Positions 1 to 5,859 of a stretch of DNA of 8,888 nucleotides are shown here, in pieces (the first letter of the stretch is position 1; each line of letters starts with the position of its first letter). The notes below the pieces were generated by a model that did not search any database, had not been told where the DNA came from, and worked only from the letters and a program-made list of their open reading frames with translations. This DNA comes from CAJWBT01 sp964401855 (lineage in GTDB: Bacteria > Chloroflexota > Dehalococcoidia > Lucifugimonadales > UBA3495), in NCBI GenBank assembly GCA_964401855.1, contig CAYOAF010000108.1:1-8888 (forward strand). Direction: 5' to 3'. Made by a program: the position numbers and the translations under genes.

Positions 1-533
1 TAGGCTTCCATCTTCACCATATTGATCTCGGCGCACTGCCAGCCGATGATGCAGTTGATGAAGGCGCCTTTGCTGGGGTCCTCGGGGTCCTTGAACAGCT
101 CCCAGTGGTCCTTCATGTCGAAGACCGTATTGATCCCGTACTGCTCGTGGACGTAAGTGGGGATAGCGAAGAACTGGGGACCGCCCTCGTAGGTCGCCCC
201 CAGGTTCTCGATGTTCCCCTGGGCTATCTCCTCGTTGTACCAGTCGATGATGTTCTGCTGCCACAGCTCAAGCATGACGTCCACGTCCCCGTTGGCCAGC
301 GATGCCTGCATGATGGGCGTGGTCGTCTCTACAGATTCGACGGGGTTGCCGTACCCGTGCGTGATGATGTATTGGGCTATTGCGTTGTTGATCCAGAGGG
401 ACTCGAATTGCGAATCGGCGAACCTGATGATCGGCTTTTCATCATCCCCGCCGCAGGCCGCGGCCACCAAGGGCAATACCAGAAGGGCCAAGAATATCGC
501 GTAGGGTTTCCAAAAGCGTTGAAGCAGTCGCAT
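1..533 (-). CDS. proX: Glycine betaine/proline ABC transporter substrate-binding lipoprotein (3' end outside window)
   Basis: Only the first 177 codons are present; the gene runs off the left edge. The product should be the extracytoplasmic OpuAC-type (PF04069) receptor that captures glycine betaine or a related quaternary amine and hands it to the permease. Residues 1-26 form a signal peptide (RLLQRFWKP, then a hydrophobic stretch) ending in the lipobox VAAAC, so Cys27 is the likely lipidated N-terminus of a membrane-anchored protein. Family-like segments follow: IIRFADSQFESLWIN (35-49), DVDVMLELW (83-91), IPTYVHEQYGI (124-134) and GWQCAEIN (164-171). Tryptophans and tyrosines such as W47, W91 and Y127 are candidates for the aromatic cage typical of betaine receptors, though this is not proven here. 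The ATG at 533 is set by GAGGAGG (539-545) five bases upstream. It is the third gene of the proV-proW-proX operon. Substrate specificity (betaine, proline betaine, choline or carnitine) cannot be read from this fragment. Confidence 0.9.
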   Translation of the reverse strand, partial: MRLLQRFWKPYAIFLALLVLPLVAAACGGDDEKPIIRFADSQFESLWINNAIAQYIITHGYGNPVESVETTTPIMQASLANGDVDVMLELWQQNIIDWYNEEIAQGNIENLGATYEGGPQFFAIPTYVHEQYGINTVFDMKDHWELFKDPEDPSKGAFINCIIGWQCAEINMVKMEA

Positions 534-651
534 ACAAACCTCCTCGTGTGATGCCGCGTCGGCGCGGCGTTCCGGAATTGCTGACTACCGGCTCTGGGCC
601 AGCGGCGGTCCCGTATGGCAGGAGCCGGTGTGACGAGAGCTGCCCGCGGCG
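534..651 (-). other. Structured proW-proX intercistronic spacer with two inverted repeats
   Basis: This 118-nt gap inside the transporter operon contains two GC-rich inverted repeats. ACCGGCTC (587-594) pairs perfectly with GAGCCGGT (622-629) around a 27-nt loop. GCCGCG (553-558) pairs with CGCGGC (563-568) around a 4-nt loop, ending a few bases upstream of the binding-protein ribosome binding site. Neither hairpin is followed by a T-tract in the transcribed direction, so they do not look like full intrinsic terminators. They could act as RNA processing or stabilising elements that set a different expression level for the binding protein than for the permease; that role is inferred. Confidence 0.5.
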
Positions 652-1515
652 TCAGTCAGTTGCCCGCCGCCGGGGTTTGGCGAAACCCTGAGTTATCCGG
701 TCGATGACGATGGCCATTATGACGATCCCCAAGCCGCCCATAAAGCCTCTACCCACCTCCAAGCGGGCGATGCCGTTAAGCACCTCGATACCCAGGCCCT
801 TGGCCCCAATCATGGACGCGATGACCACCATGGCCAGGGCCATCATGATTGTCTGGTTGACGCCCGCCATGACGGTGGGCAGTGCCATGGGAAGCTGGAC
901 CTTGGCGAGGATCTGGCGCGAGGTGGACCCGAAAGACCGCGCCGCCTCCACCACCTCCGGGTCCACTTGCCGGATTCCCAGGTTGGTCAGGCGGATTATG
1001 GGTGGAATCGAGTAGATGACCACAGCCATCACCGCGGGCGTCTTTCCCAGACCAAACAGCATGATAGCCGGGACCAGGTAAACGAAGCTGGGCAGGGTCT
1101 GCATGCCGTCCAGTATGGGCCGGATGGCGGCATCGAACTGGTTGCTCTTGGCGCCTAGGATGCCCAAGGGCAGCCCCAGCCCCACGGCTATCACCGTGGC
1201 GACGAGGACAATGGCCAGGGTCTGCATCGCCAGGTCGAAGAGGCCCAGGAAAGCCAGGACAAGGGTCAGCAACGCGACGATTGACCCCATCTTCCACCCG
1301 ACTATCTTCCAGGCCAGGAACCCGGTGCCCGCTACCAAAAGCCACCAGGGCAGCCAGAGCAGCAAGTCCTCAATTGGGCCCATGAGGTACCTTAGTATCA
1401 CAATGTTGATGAAGTCGAAGATCGGGTCTCCATTCACCACCACCCAATCCACCGCATCGTCGATCCACCCGGAGAGTTCGTACCCGAACTCCCAGCTTCT
1501 CGGAAACTCCCACAT
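652..1515 (-). CDS. proW: Glycine betaine/proline ABC transporter permease
   Basis: The 287-residue product is the membrane-spanning subunit of a ProW/OpuAB-type importer (BPD_transp_1 family). After an amphipathic N-terminal region, hydrophobic segments lie near residues 52-70, 77-93, 97-118, 140-173, 213-238 and 258-272. The cytoplasmic coupling (EAA) loop is clear at 190-209 (EAARSFGSTSRQILAKVQLP), and the segment PILDGMQTLPSFVYLVPA (133-150) is typical of betaine permeases. Length is normal for the family. It sits between the ATPase and the binding protein on the same strand, with 118-nt spacers on both sides. The ATG at 1515 is the only usable start, because an in-frame TAA lies about 30 nt upstream. 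The nearest GGAGG (1529-1533) is 13 nt away, which is further than ideal and suggests weaker initiation than for the flanking genes. The protein ends with the basic tail KPRRRATD. Confidence 0.93.
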   Translation of the reverse strand: MWEFPRSWEFGYELSGWIDDAVDWVVVNGDPIFDFINIVILRYLMGPIEDLLLWLPWWLLVAGTGFLAWKIVGWKMGSIVALLTLVLAFLGLFDLAMQTLAIVLVATVIAVGLGLPLGILGAKSNQFDAAIRPILDGMQTLPSFVYLVPAIMLFGLGKTPAVMAVVIYSIPPIIRLTNLGIRQVDPEVVEAARSFGSTSRQILAKVQLPMALPTVMAGVNQTIMMALAMVVIASMIGAKGLGIEVLNGIARLEVGRGFMGGLGIVIMAIVIDRITQGFAKPRRRATD

Positions 1516-1633
1516 GATTCTCTGTTTGCCTCCAGGTCCGCTTTATGCCCGCGGGACCCGATATGGTTGACTAGAACACCCTGCCGCCACACCCGGATTG
1601 TTCGAGAACCGGCCGGCGCCTACACCGGATTCT
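1516..1633 (-). other. proV-proW intercistronic spacer
   Basis: This 118-nt gap separates the ATPase stop codon from the permease start. It contains the 8-bp palindrome CCCGCGGG (1548-1555), a GTTC/GAAC mini-inverted repeat and a near-duplicated CACC(C)GGATT element close to the ATPase stop. I see no T-tract terminator and no good promoter, so read-through from proV is expected. Confidence 0.35.
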
Positions 1634-2941
1634 TTACGCGCTCTCGCTTCCGTTGCCCGTAGCGGCCTCTTCCGAGCCGCTCTCGCTGAGCTTGGCCGCC
1701 ACGGCGGCGCGGCTGATCTCCCCAACCAGCTTGCCCTGGCCGTCAACCACCGGCAGTGGGTGTTCCGAGGCCAGGCTGAGGGGAATCAACTCCTCGAAGG
1801 GTGTATCCAGCGTGACCGCGGCGGCGGCGGCTTCCAGGTTTTCCCCGACGCTGTCGTAGCCCTGGCTGACCGCGCGCTGCGCCCGCTCCAGGCTGACGAT
1901 GCCGAGATTTATGTAGCTGTTGTCCACCACCGAGCAATAGTTGACGTTATTACGGTTCATGGTTTTGACCGCCGCGTCGGGCGTCTGGTGCTGCAGGATG
2001 ACGGCGCGGGACTTCTCCATGACGATGGCCGCGGTGAGGATGGACTCCCGGCGCACGTCCCGGGTGAAGTCGCTGACGTAATCGTCGGCGGGTGACAGGA
2101 TGATGTCTTCCGGGCTGCCTATCTGAACGATGCGGCCCTCGCGCATGATGGCGATACGGTCGCCGATCTTCAGGGCCTCGTTCAGGTCGTGGGTGATGAA
2201 GACGATAGTCTTATGCAACTGCTGCTGCAGCCGGAGCAACTCCTCTTGCATATTGCGACGGATCAGGGGGTCCAACCCGCTGAACGGCTCGTCCAACAAC
2301 ATGATGTCGGGGTCCACCGCCAGGGCGCGGGCCAGGCCGACCCGCTGCTGCATGCCGCCGCTCAACTCGAACGGATAGGCGTTTTCCCAGCCGGTCAACC
2401 CGACCAACTCGATAACCTCCCTGGTGGTGGCATAGCGCTCGCGCTTCGGTATTCCGCGGACTTCCAGCCCCCAGGCAACGTTGTCGAGGACCTTCCGGTG
2501 GGGCAGCAACCCGTAATGCTGGAACACCATGGCTACCTTGCCGCGGCGCATCTGGATGAGCTGATTCTCGTCGTATTGGCAGATGTCTTCGCCGTTGATG
2601 CTTATCTGCCCTGCAGTGGGTTCGATCAGACGGATGAGACAGCGCACCAGCGTGGATTTCCCGCTGCCGGACAGCCCCATGACCACGAAGGTCTCACCAT
2701 AGGCCACATCGAAGTTTACGTCCTGGAGCGCAACCACGCATCCAAGCTCGGCGAGGATATCGGCCTGGCTCTTGTCGGCGTATTCCGGGGCGATGGCCCG
2801 CTCCGGCATTTTCCCGAACACCTTATCCAGCGACCTTACAGAGATGGCCAGGGACCCTTTGTGAGCTGGGAAGCCGGTCCCTGTTTCCGGAAGGAACCCT
2901 GGGTTCGCCTCTGGCGAGGCAGCCAGGTCAGTGCTATTCAT
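1634..2941 (-). CDS. proV: Glycine betaine/proline ABC transporter ATP-binding protein with C-terminal CBS domains
   Basis: This is the 435-residue ATPase that energises betaine/proline uptake (ProV/OpuAA family). The N-terminal ABC domain shows Walker A GLSGSGKST (89-97), Q-loop Q141 in FQHYGLLPH, signature LSGGMQQR (193-200), Walker B IMLLDEP (213-219), D-loop SGLD (221-224) and H-loop H251 in FITHD. The stretch APEYADKSQADILAELGCVVALQDV (51-75), between the start of the domain and Walker A, matches the ProV-specific insertion seen in E. coli ProV. Residues about 300-415 carry two CBS-like repeats (YCSVVD...LGIVSLERA and PLPVVDGQGKLVGEIS), which in OpuA-type transporters sense ionic strength or bind nucleotides such as c-di-AMP. 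About 30 residues before the ABC core and a Ser/Glu/Gly-rich tail (418-435) look disordered. The ATG at 2941 has GAGGAGG five bases upstream. It is the first gene of the operon and all ATPase motifs are intact. Confidence 0.95.
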   Translation of the reverse strand: MNSTDLAASPEANPGFLPETGTGFPAHKGSLAISVRSLDKVFGKMPERAIAPEYADKSQADILAELGCVVALQDVNFDVAYGETFVVMGLSGSGKSTLVRCLIRLIEPTAGQISINGEDICQYDENQLIQMRRGKVAMVFQHYGLLPHRKVLDNVAWGLEVRGIPKRERYATTREVIELVGLTGWENAYPFELSGGMQQRVGLARALAVDPDIMLLDEPFSGLDPLIRRNMQEELLRLQQQLHKTIVFITHDLNEALKIGDRIAIMREGRIVQIGSPEDIILSPADDYVSDFTRDVRRESILTAAIVMEKSRAVILQHQTPDAAVKTMNRNNVNYCSVVDNSYINLGIVSLERAQRAVSQGYDSVGENLEAAAAAVTLDTPFEELIPLSLASEHPLPVVDGQGKLVGEISRAAVAAKLSESGSEEAATGNGSESA

Positions 2942-3132
2942 CGATGCCTCCTCGTGATTAAACCGGCCGCAAGCAAATGCGGCAGACCCGTTCCTGTCCT
3001 ACAGTCATTTCGTGGGGCAATCGTGGAGGGGGGAGCGCGGAGGAGACCTTGGTTTGGACCGGAAGAAAAGGTCAAAATTTGTGGTTGATAACAGCGCTGA
3101 CGGCTCAATTCCCGATCGCCCGCTTGGGGGGC

Positions 3133-3161
3133 ACGCTACAGGCATTCCGCCGGTTTGTCAA
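3133..3161 (-). promoter_or_regulatory. Candidate sigma-70-type promoter for the proVWX operon
   Basis: Read on the minus strand, a perfect -35 TTGACA (3161-3156) is followed by a 17-nt spacer and TAGCGT (3138-3133). The -10 keeps the conserved T1, A2 and T6 positions. Transcription would start near 3126 and give a leader of about 185 nt before proV. The same form, with CCTG directly before the -10, occurs upstream of the MaoC gene. It is a pattern match only. Confidence 0.45.
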
Positions 3162-3321
3162 GCTTCGAATCCTGACCATTGAATCTAACCTAACGAATAA
3201 TTAGGCCGGTTTCCGTAAGCAATCAGCCGGTTATCTCGTGAAAGGCGGCCATAAATGCGATATCAGCTCGCCCTTTGGCCGTAACCTCAGATCATCTTCA
3301 ATATTGTGCCGAAAACCCTGT

Positions 3322-3357
3322 ATATATGGGCCATTAATTGCTATTACGCCCATATAT
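3322..3357. repeat. Perfect 10-bp inverted repeat with 16-nt spacer (operator-like palindrome)
   Basis: ATATATGGGC (3322-3331) is exactly reverse-complementary to GCCCATATAT (3348-3357). The spacer is AT-rich. It lies in the gene-free region about 160 bp upstream of the -35 of the proV promoter candidate and about 230 bp beyond the 3' end of the MaoC gene. There is no T-tract, so a terminator is unlikely. A dimeric or tetrameric regulator site is plausible, but the regulator is unknown. Confidence 0.5.
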
Positions 3358-3545
3358 CACCATCAAACTATTGTTGCGTACACCAAACACAGAGAATGTG
3401 GCGTGTTTCCGAAATAAGGCGAATTCACCACTTTGAGGTGCCTCCGGGGACGGGTGGCCGGTGAAATTTGCCCGCAAAGCTGTCACGGCCGGAGGCAACA
3501 TTATTGTTGTAAAAGGGCGCCCGGATGTCATGCAAGAAAAACCGG

Positions 3546-3586
3546 AAAAAGACGGGAATGCGCCGGGGTCCCGGCGTTCCCCGGCG
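3546..3586 (-). terminator. Probable intrinsic terminator of the MaoC-like gene
   Basis: Just past the stop codon, in the minus direction, CGCCGGGG (3586-3579) pairs with CCCCGGCG (3568-3561). An alternative, overlapping stem CGGGA/TCCCG (3573-3569 with 3557-3553) is followed almost at once by TCTTTTT, with a second T5 run further on. The second fold has the geometry of a rho-independent terminator with a short stem; the two folds are mutually exclusive. Confidence 0.5.
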
Positions 3587-3590
3587 GTGC

Positions 3591-4595
3591 TTACTCCGGC
3601 ATCACCAGAGTGGCGTCGGACAGGCAGACCAGGGAGCCCCGCTGGTTGGCGCCCTTGACCCGGCAGGTGACAAGCTTCCTGCCGTCTTCGACTCGTTTAC
3701 CGGTCACCTCTCCCTTGAAGGTCACCGTGTCGCCGGAGCGGAAGGGCTCGATGGCCCGCATCAGGAGCCGCCCTCCGTCGTAGAAAGCCCGGAGCGGGAA
3801 GGAAAGCTGCAACATCTGGTCGACGTAGGACATGGTGGCCGGCCCGGAGTTGACCGTTCCGCCGAAGATGTTCTGGCGGGCGAACTCCTCATCGGTGTGG
3901 ATATTGCTGGGGTTGGGCTTTCCGGCGAGGCGTAACTCGTTCTTTTCGTTGATGATCTCCTGGCTCTCCGAGATCTCAAGGGAGGCCAGTTGATCACCTA
4001 TGGAGATGGCGTCGAAGCTGGAGAACCGGGCAGACCAAGCTGCTTGGGCCACGGGACCTTTGCCGGCCGGGGGCGGCTGAGCTGATCCCCGGTCCTTGGG
4101 GACCTCCTTTTGTCCTTCGGCGTACTCAAAGATGCAGGTGTAGTCGTAGGCCGCCACCTGTTGTCCATGCTGGTTGGTGGCCTCCACCCGGAAGGTTACG
4201 AACTTGCTGCCCCGGCGCTCGTACTTGTCCAGGACCCGGCGGGTGCCGGTGATGCTGTCGCCCGCGTGCACCGGAGCCAACCACCAGACCTCGCATTTGG
4301 CGAAAGGGGTCTGGCGGCGGGCGGTGCGGGATTGCTCCACGGCGACAAAGCCGCTGGCTTCGGCAATCTCGTCGCGGAGCAGGGGCGCGTAGGACAGCGC
4401 CATGGTCGGCATGGCCGTACACGCCCCGCCGTATTCCTGGTTTGCGCCGGCTTGCTGGAACCGGAGGTCTCCGTTCTGGGCCAGGAGCGCGTACCGGGAC
4501 ACGTTTTCTTCCGTTATTTGGACCACGGTGGTATTACCCGCCTGCCCCGGCTCTACCGCCTGATAGTCCCACAATTTTTCCTGTTGTTCCAGCAT
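3591..4595 (-). CDS. MaoC-like double-hotdog acyl dehydratase family protein
   Basis: The 334-residue protein has the shape of a tandem hotdog (MaoC / FAS1_DH-region) protein. An N-terminal hotdog spans about 3-160, a Pro/Gly-rich linker about 163-190, and a second hotdog about 190-334. The C-terminal half carries a recognisable hydratase signature, SNIHTDEEFARQNIFGG (230-246), with His233. The usual preceding Asp of the GDxNPxH motif is Lys226. In the N-terminal half, AQNGD (39-43) keeps an Asp at the matching place but Gln48 sits where His is expected. Family members hydrate or dehydrate enoyl-CoA or related acyl thioesters; the substrate cannot be told here. The ATG at 4595 is chosen because GGGAGGGAG (4602-4610) lies six bases upstream. 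A GTG at 4616 gives seven more residues but would place that site inside the gene. The gene has its own promoter and terminator candidates and appears monocistronic, divergent from the dehydrogenase gene. Confidence 0.82.
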   Translation of the reverse strand: MLEQQEKLWDYQAVEPGQAGNTTVVQITEENVSRYALLAQNGDLRFQQAGANQEYGGACTAMPTMALSYAPLLRDEIAEASGFVAVEQSRTARRQTPFAKCEVWWLAPVHAGDSITGTRRVLDKYERRGSKFVTFRVEATNQHGQQVAAYDYTCIFEYAEGQKEVPKDRGSAQPPPAGKGPVAQAAWSARFSSFDAISIGDQLASLEISESQEIINEKNELRLAGKPNPSNIHTDEEFARQNIFGGTVNSGPATMSYVDQMLQLSFPLRAFYDGGRLLMRAIEPFRSGDTVTFKGEVTGKRVEDGRKLVTCRVKGANQRGSLVCLSDATLVMPE

Positions 4596-4674
4596 CTCTA
4601 GCTCCCTCCCGAACACGTGTGGCTGAACACCTCAAGTGCCGACACCGAGGGCGGCGAAGCCACCGGCAAAGCCC

Positions 4675-4703
4675 AAGCTACAGGTTTTTCCCGGGGAAGT
4701 CAA
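4675..4703 (-). promoter_or_regulatory. Candidate promoter for the MaoC-like gene
   Basis: On the minus strand, TTGACT (4703-4698) is followed by a 17-nt spacer and TAGCTT (4680-4675), with CCTG immediately before the -10. Transcription would start near 4668, about 70 nt before the ATG at 4595. Its likeness to the proV promoter candidate supports both. Confidence 0.45.
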
Positions 4704-4771
4704 ACCTCCCAGAAAAGGGGTTTGAGTGTGGCCCCCGGGTCACGGCCCCTACCTCCCCCAGCCGCCTCCCC

Positions 4772-4800
4772 TTGCGGCGGCCAGGGGCCGGTCCGATAAT
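4772..4800 (+). promoter_or_regulatory. Candidate promoter for the beta-hydroxyacid dehydrogenase gene
   Basis: TTGCGG (4772-4777), a 17-nt spacer and GATAAT (4795-4800, five of six matches to TATAAT). The start would be near 4807, leaving a leader of about 48 nt before the ATG at 4855. It is divergent from the MaoC promoter candidate, with the two -35 boxes about 70 bp apart. Confidence 0.5.
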
Positions 4801-4854
4801 GGGGGCAAGATACAGGGCGCCGGGAAGAAGAACTTCGCCCTGCTGGAGGCTGCA

Positions 4855-5787
4855 ATGAAGGTAGGATTCATCGGACTGGGCACCATGGGCGGCAGTATGG
4901 CTTACAACGCCCTTCAGGGCGGCAACGAGCTGGTGGTCCACGATATCCGGCGGGAGTCCGCGACTCCCCACCTCGAAGCGGGGGCCACCTGGGCGGACAC
5001 GCCCCGGCAGGTGGCGGAAGCCTGCGGCATTGTGTTCACCTCACTCCCTGGGCCTGCCGAGGTGGAGGCGGTGGCGCTGGGCGAAGACGGCCTTCTCCAG
5101 GGCTTGAGCCAGGGAAACGTGTACTTCGACCTGAGCACCAGCACTCCGGGTCTGATCCGCCGCATCAGCCAGGCCTTCGCCGCCAAGGGCATCCATACGT
5201 TGGACGCGCCGGTCAGCGGAGGGCCCGCCGGCGCCCGGACGCGGAACCTGGCCATTTGGGTCGGAGGGGATAGAGACGTGTACGACCGGTGCAAGCCGGT
5301 CCTGGACGCCATCGGCGACAAGGCCTACTATGTCGGACCCGTGGGCTGCGGCGCCATCGCCAAGCTGGTGCACAACTGCACCGGCTACGTCGTGCAGGCC
5401 GCCCTGGCCGAGACCTTCACCATGGGGGTGAAGGCCGGGGTGGAGCCGCTGGCCCTGTGGCGGGCCGTACGGCGCGGCGCCGGGGGGCGGCGGGGCGTCT
5501 TCGACAGCCTGCCGGACCACCTGTTGAACGGGAAGTTCGACCCACCGGACTTCGCTCTCCGGCTGGCCCGAAAAGACGTGGACCTGGCTGTCGCGGTGGG
5601 CCGGGAGTTCGACGTGCCTATGCGGCTGGCCAACCTGGCCCTCATGGAGATGACCGAGGCGTTGAACCGGGGTTGGGGGGACCGGGACTCCCGGGTGGCC
5701 ATGCTGCTGCAGGAGGAGCGGTCCGGGGTAGAGGTCCGGGTCCCGGAGGATGTTCTGAAGAAGGCGGTGGAGGAGGAGCGGGGGTGA
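4855..5787 (+). CDS. NAD(P)-dependent beta-hydroxyacid dehydrogenase (3-hydroxyisobutyrate dehydrogenase family)
   Basis: The 310-residue protein oxidises a beta-hydroxyacid, or reduces the matching semialdehyde, with a nicotinamide cofactor. The N-terminal Rossmann fold opens with VGFIGLGTMGGSM (3-15), the GxGxxG dinucleotide loop. The second strand ends in Asp30 (VVHD), which favours NAD over NADP by family rules. The substrate-binding signature DAPVSGGPAGA is at 117-127. The catalytic lysine is Lys170 in GCGAIAKLVHN, with Asn174 four residues on, and a second conserved lysine lies in FALRLARKDVDLA (233-245). Length is normal and no key residue is missing. The ATG at 4855 has GGAGG (4845-4849) five bases upstream; a longer in-frame start at 4726 reads through low-complexity Pro-rich sequence without family similarity. 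3-Hydroxyisobutyrate dehydrogenase, tartronate semialdehyde reductase (GarR-like) and other substrates are all possible. It is monocistronic, divergent from the MaoC gene and convergent with the gcvPB remnant. Confidence 0.9.
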   Translation: MKVGFIGLGTMGGSMAYNALQGGNELVVHDIRRESATPHLEAGATWADTPRQVAEACGIVFTSLPGPAEVEAVALGEDGLLQGLSQGNVYFDLSTSTPGLIRRISQAFAAKGIHTLDAPVSGGPAGARTRNLAIWVGGDRDVYDRCKPVLDAIGDKAYYVGPVGCGAIAKLVHNCTGYVVQAALAETFTMGVKAGVEPLALWRAVRRGAGGRRGVFDSLPDHLLNGKFDPPDFALRLARKDVDLAVAVGREFDVPMRLANLALMEMTEALNRGWGDRDSRVAMLLQEERSGVEVRVPEDVLKKAVEEERG

Positions 5788-5801
5788 GCCTAGAGGGGAC
5801 C

Positions 5802-5837
5802 CTGGGGAAACCTTTCTTGCAAGCGTGGTTTCCCCAG
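5802..5837. terminator. Hairpin between convergent genes, possible bidirectional terminator
   Basis: CTGGGGAAACC (5802-5812) pairs perfectly with GGTTTCCCCAG (5827-5837). The 14-nt loop contains a further small palindrome, CTTGCAAG. It lies in the 72-nt gap between the dehydrogenase stop (5787) and the stop of the convergent gcvPB remnant (5860). There is no T-tract on either side, so it may act as a weak bidirectional terminator or as a 3'-end stabilising stem. Confidence 0.5.
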
Positions 5838-5859
5838 ACCATTCCCAAAGAACTTTCCC

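Larger units (their letters stand above)
2942..3545. other. Long gene-free, relatively AT-rich leader/intergenic region upstream of proVWX
   Basis: No convincing gene lies in about 600 nt. The proximal part (2942 to about 3126) would be a long 5' leader if the TTGACA promoter candidate is used. It holds the proV ribosome binding site at 2947-2953, but I recognise no known riboswitch consensus. The part from about 3170 to 3430 is clearly more AT-rich than the coding DNA around it. It holds the 36-bp palindrome listed separately, CCTAA/TTAGG arms (3189-3193, 3201-3205), and copies of GCCGGTTT at 3149-3156 and 3205-3212 with GCCGGTT at 3226-3232. Short open frames here (for example minus 3334-3531 and plus 3461-3658) lack ribosome binding sites and recognisable domains. 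Confidence 0.5.

Noticed and set aside
2189..3088. Long plus-strand open frame (299 codons) opposite proV
   Set aside because: It is the antisense shadow of the ATPase gene, whose motifs are all on the minus strand. The translation has no recognisable domain and no ribosome binding site.
2942..3126. c-di-AMP (ydaO) riboswitch in the proV leader
   Set aside because: Considered because such riboswitches control osmolyte transporters, but I could not find the conserved GGGGUGAA-type blocks by eye. A covariance-model search would settle it.
3334..3531. Small minus-strand frame (65 codons) in the intergenic region
   Set aside because: No ribosome binding site, it spans the palindrome, and its composition is not protein-family-like.
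3461..3658. Small plus-strand frame (GTG start, 65 codons) beginning MKFARKAVTAGGNIIVVKG
   Set aside because: The N-terminal translation looks protein-like, but there is no ribosome binding site. The second half runs antisense through the terminator and 3' end of the MaoC gene, and no domain is recognisable.
4596..4616. GTG start at 4616 for the MaoC-like protein
   Set aside because: It would bury the strong GGGAGGGAG site (4602-4610) inside the coding sequence; that site is ideally spaced for the ATG at 4595.
4613..4620. Perfect palindrome ACACGTGT just upstream of the MaoC ribosome binding site
   Set aside because: An isolated 8-bp palindrome within a leader is expected by chance at this GC content and has no second copy nearby.
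4726..4854. In-frame N-terminal extension of the beta-hydroxyacid dehydrogenase
   Set aside because: It is Pro/Gly-rich without family similarity, overlaps the promoter candidate, and the ATG at 4855 has its own GGAGG and starts exactly at the Rossmann strand.
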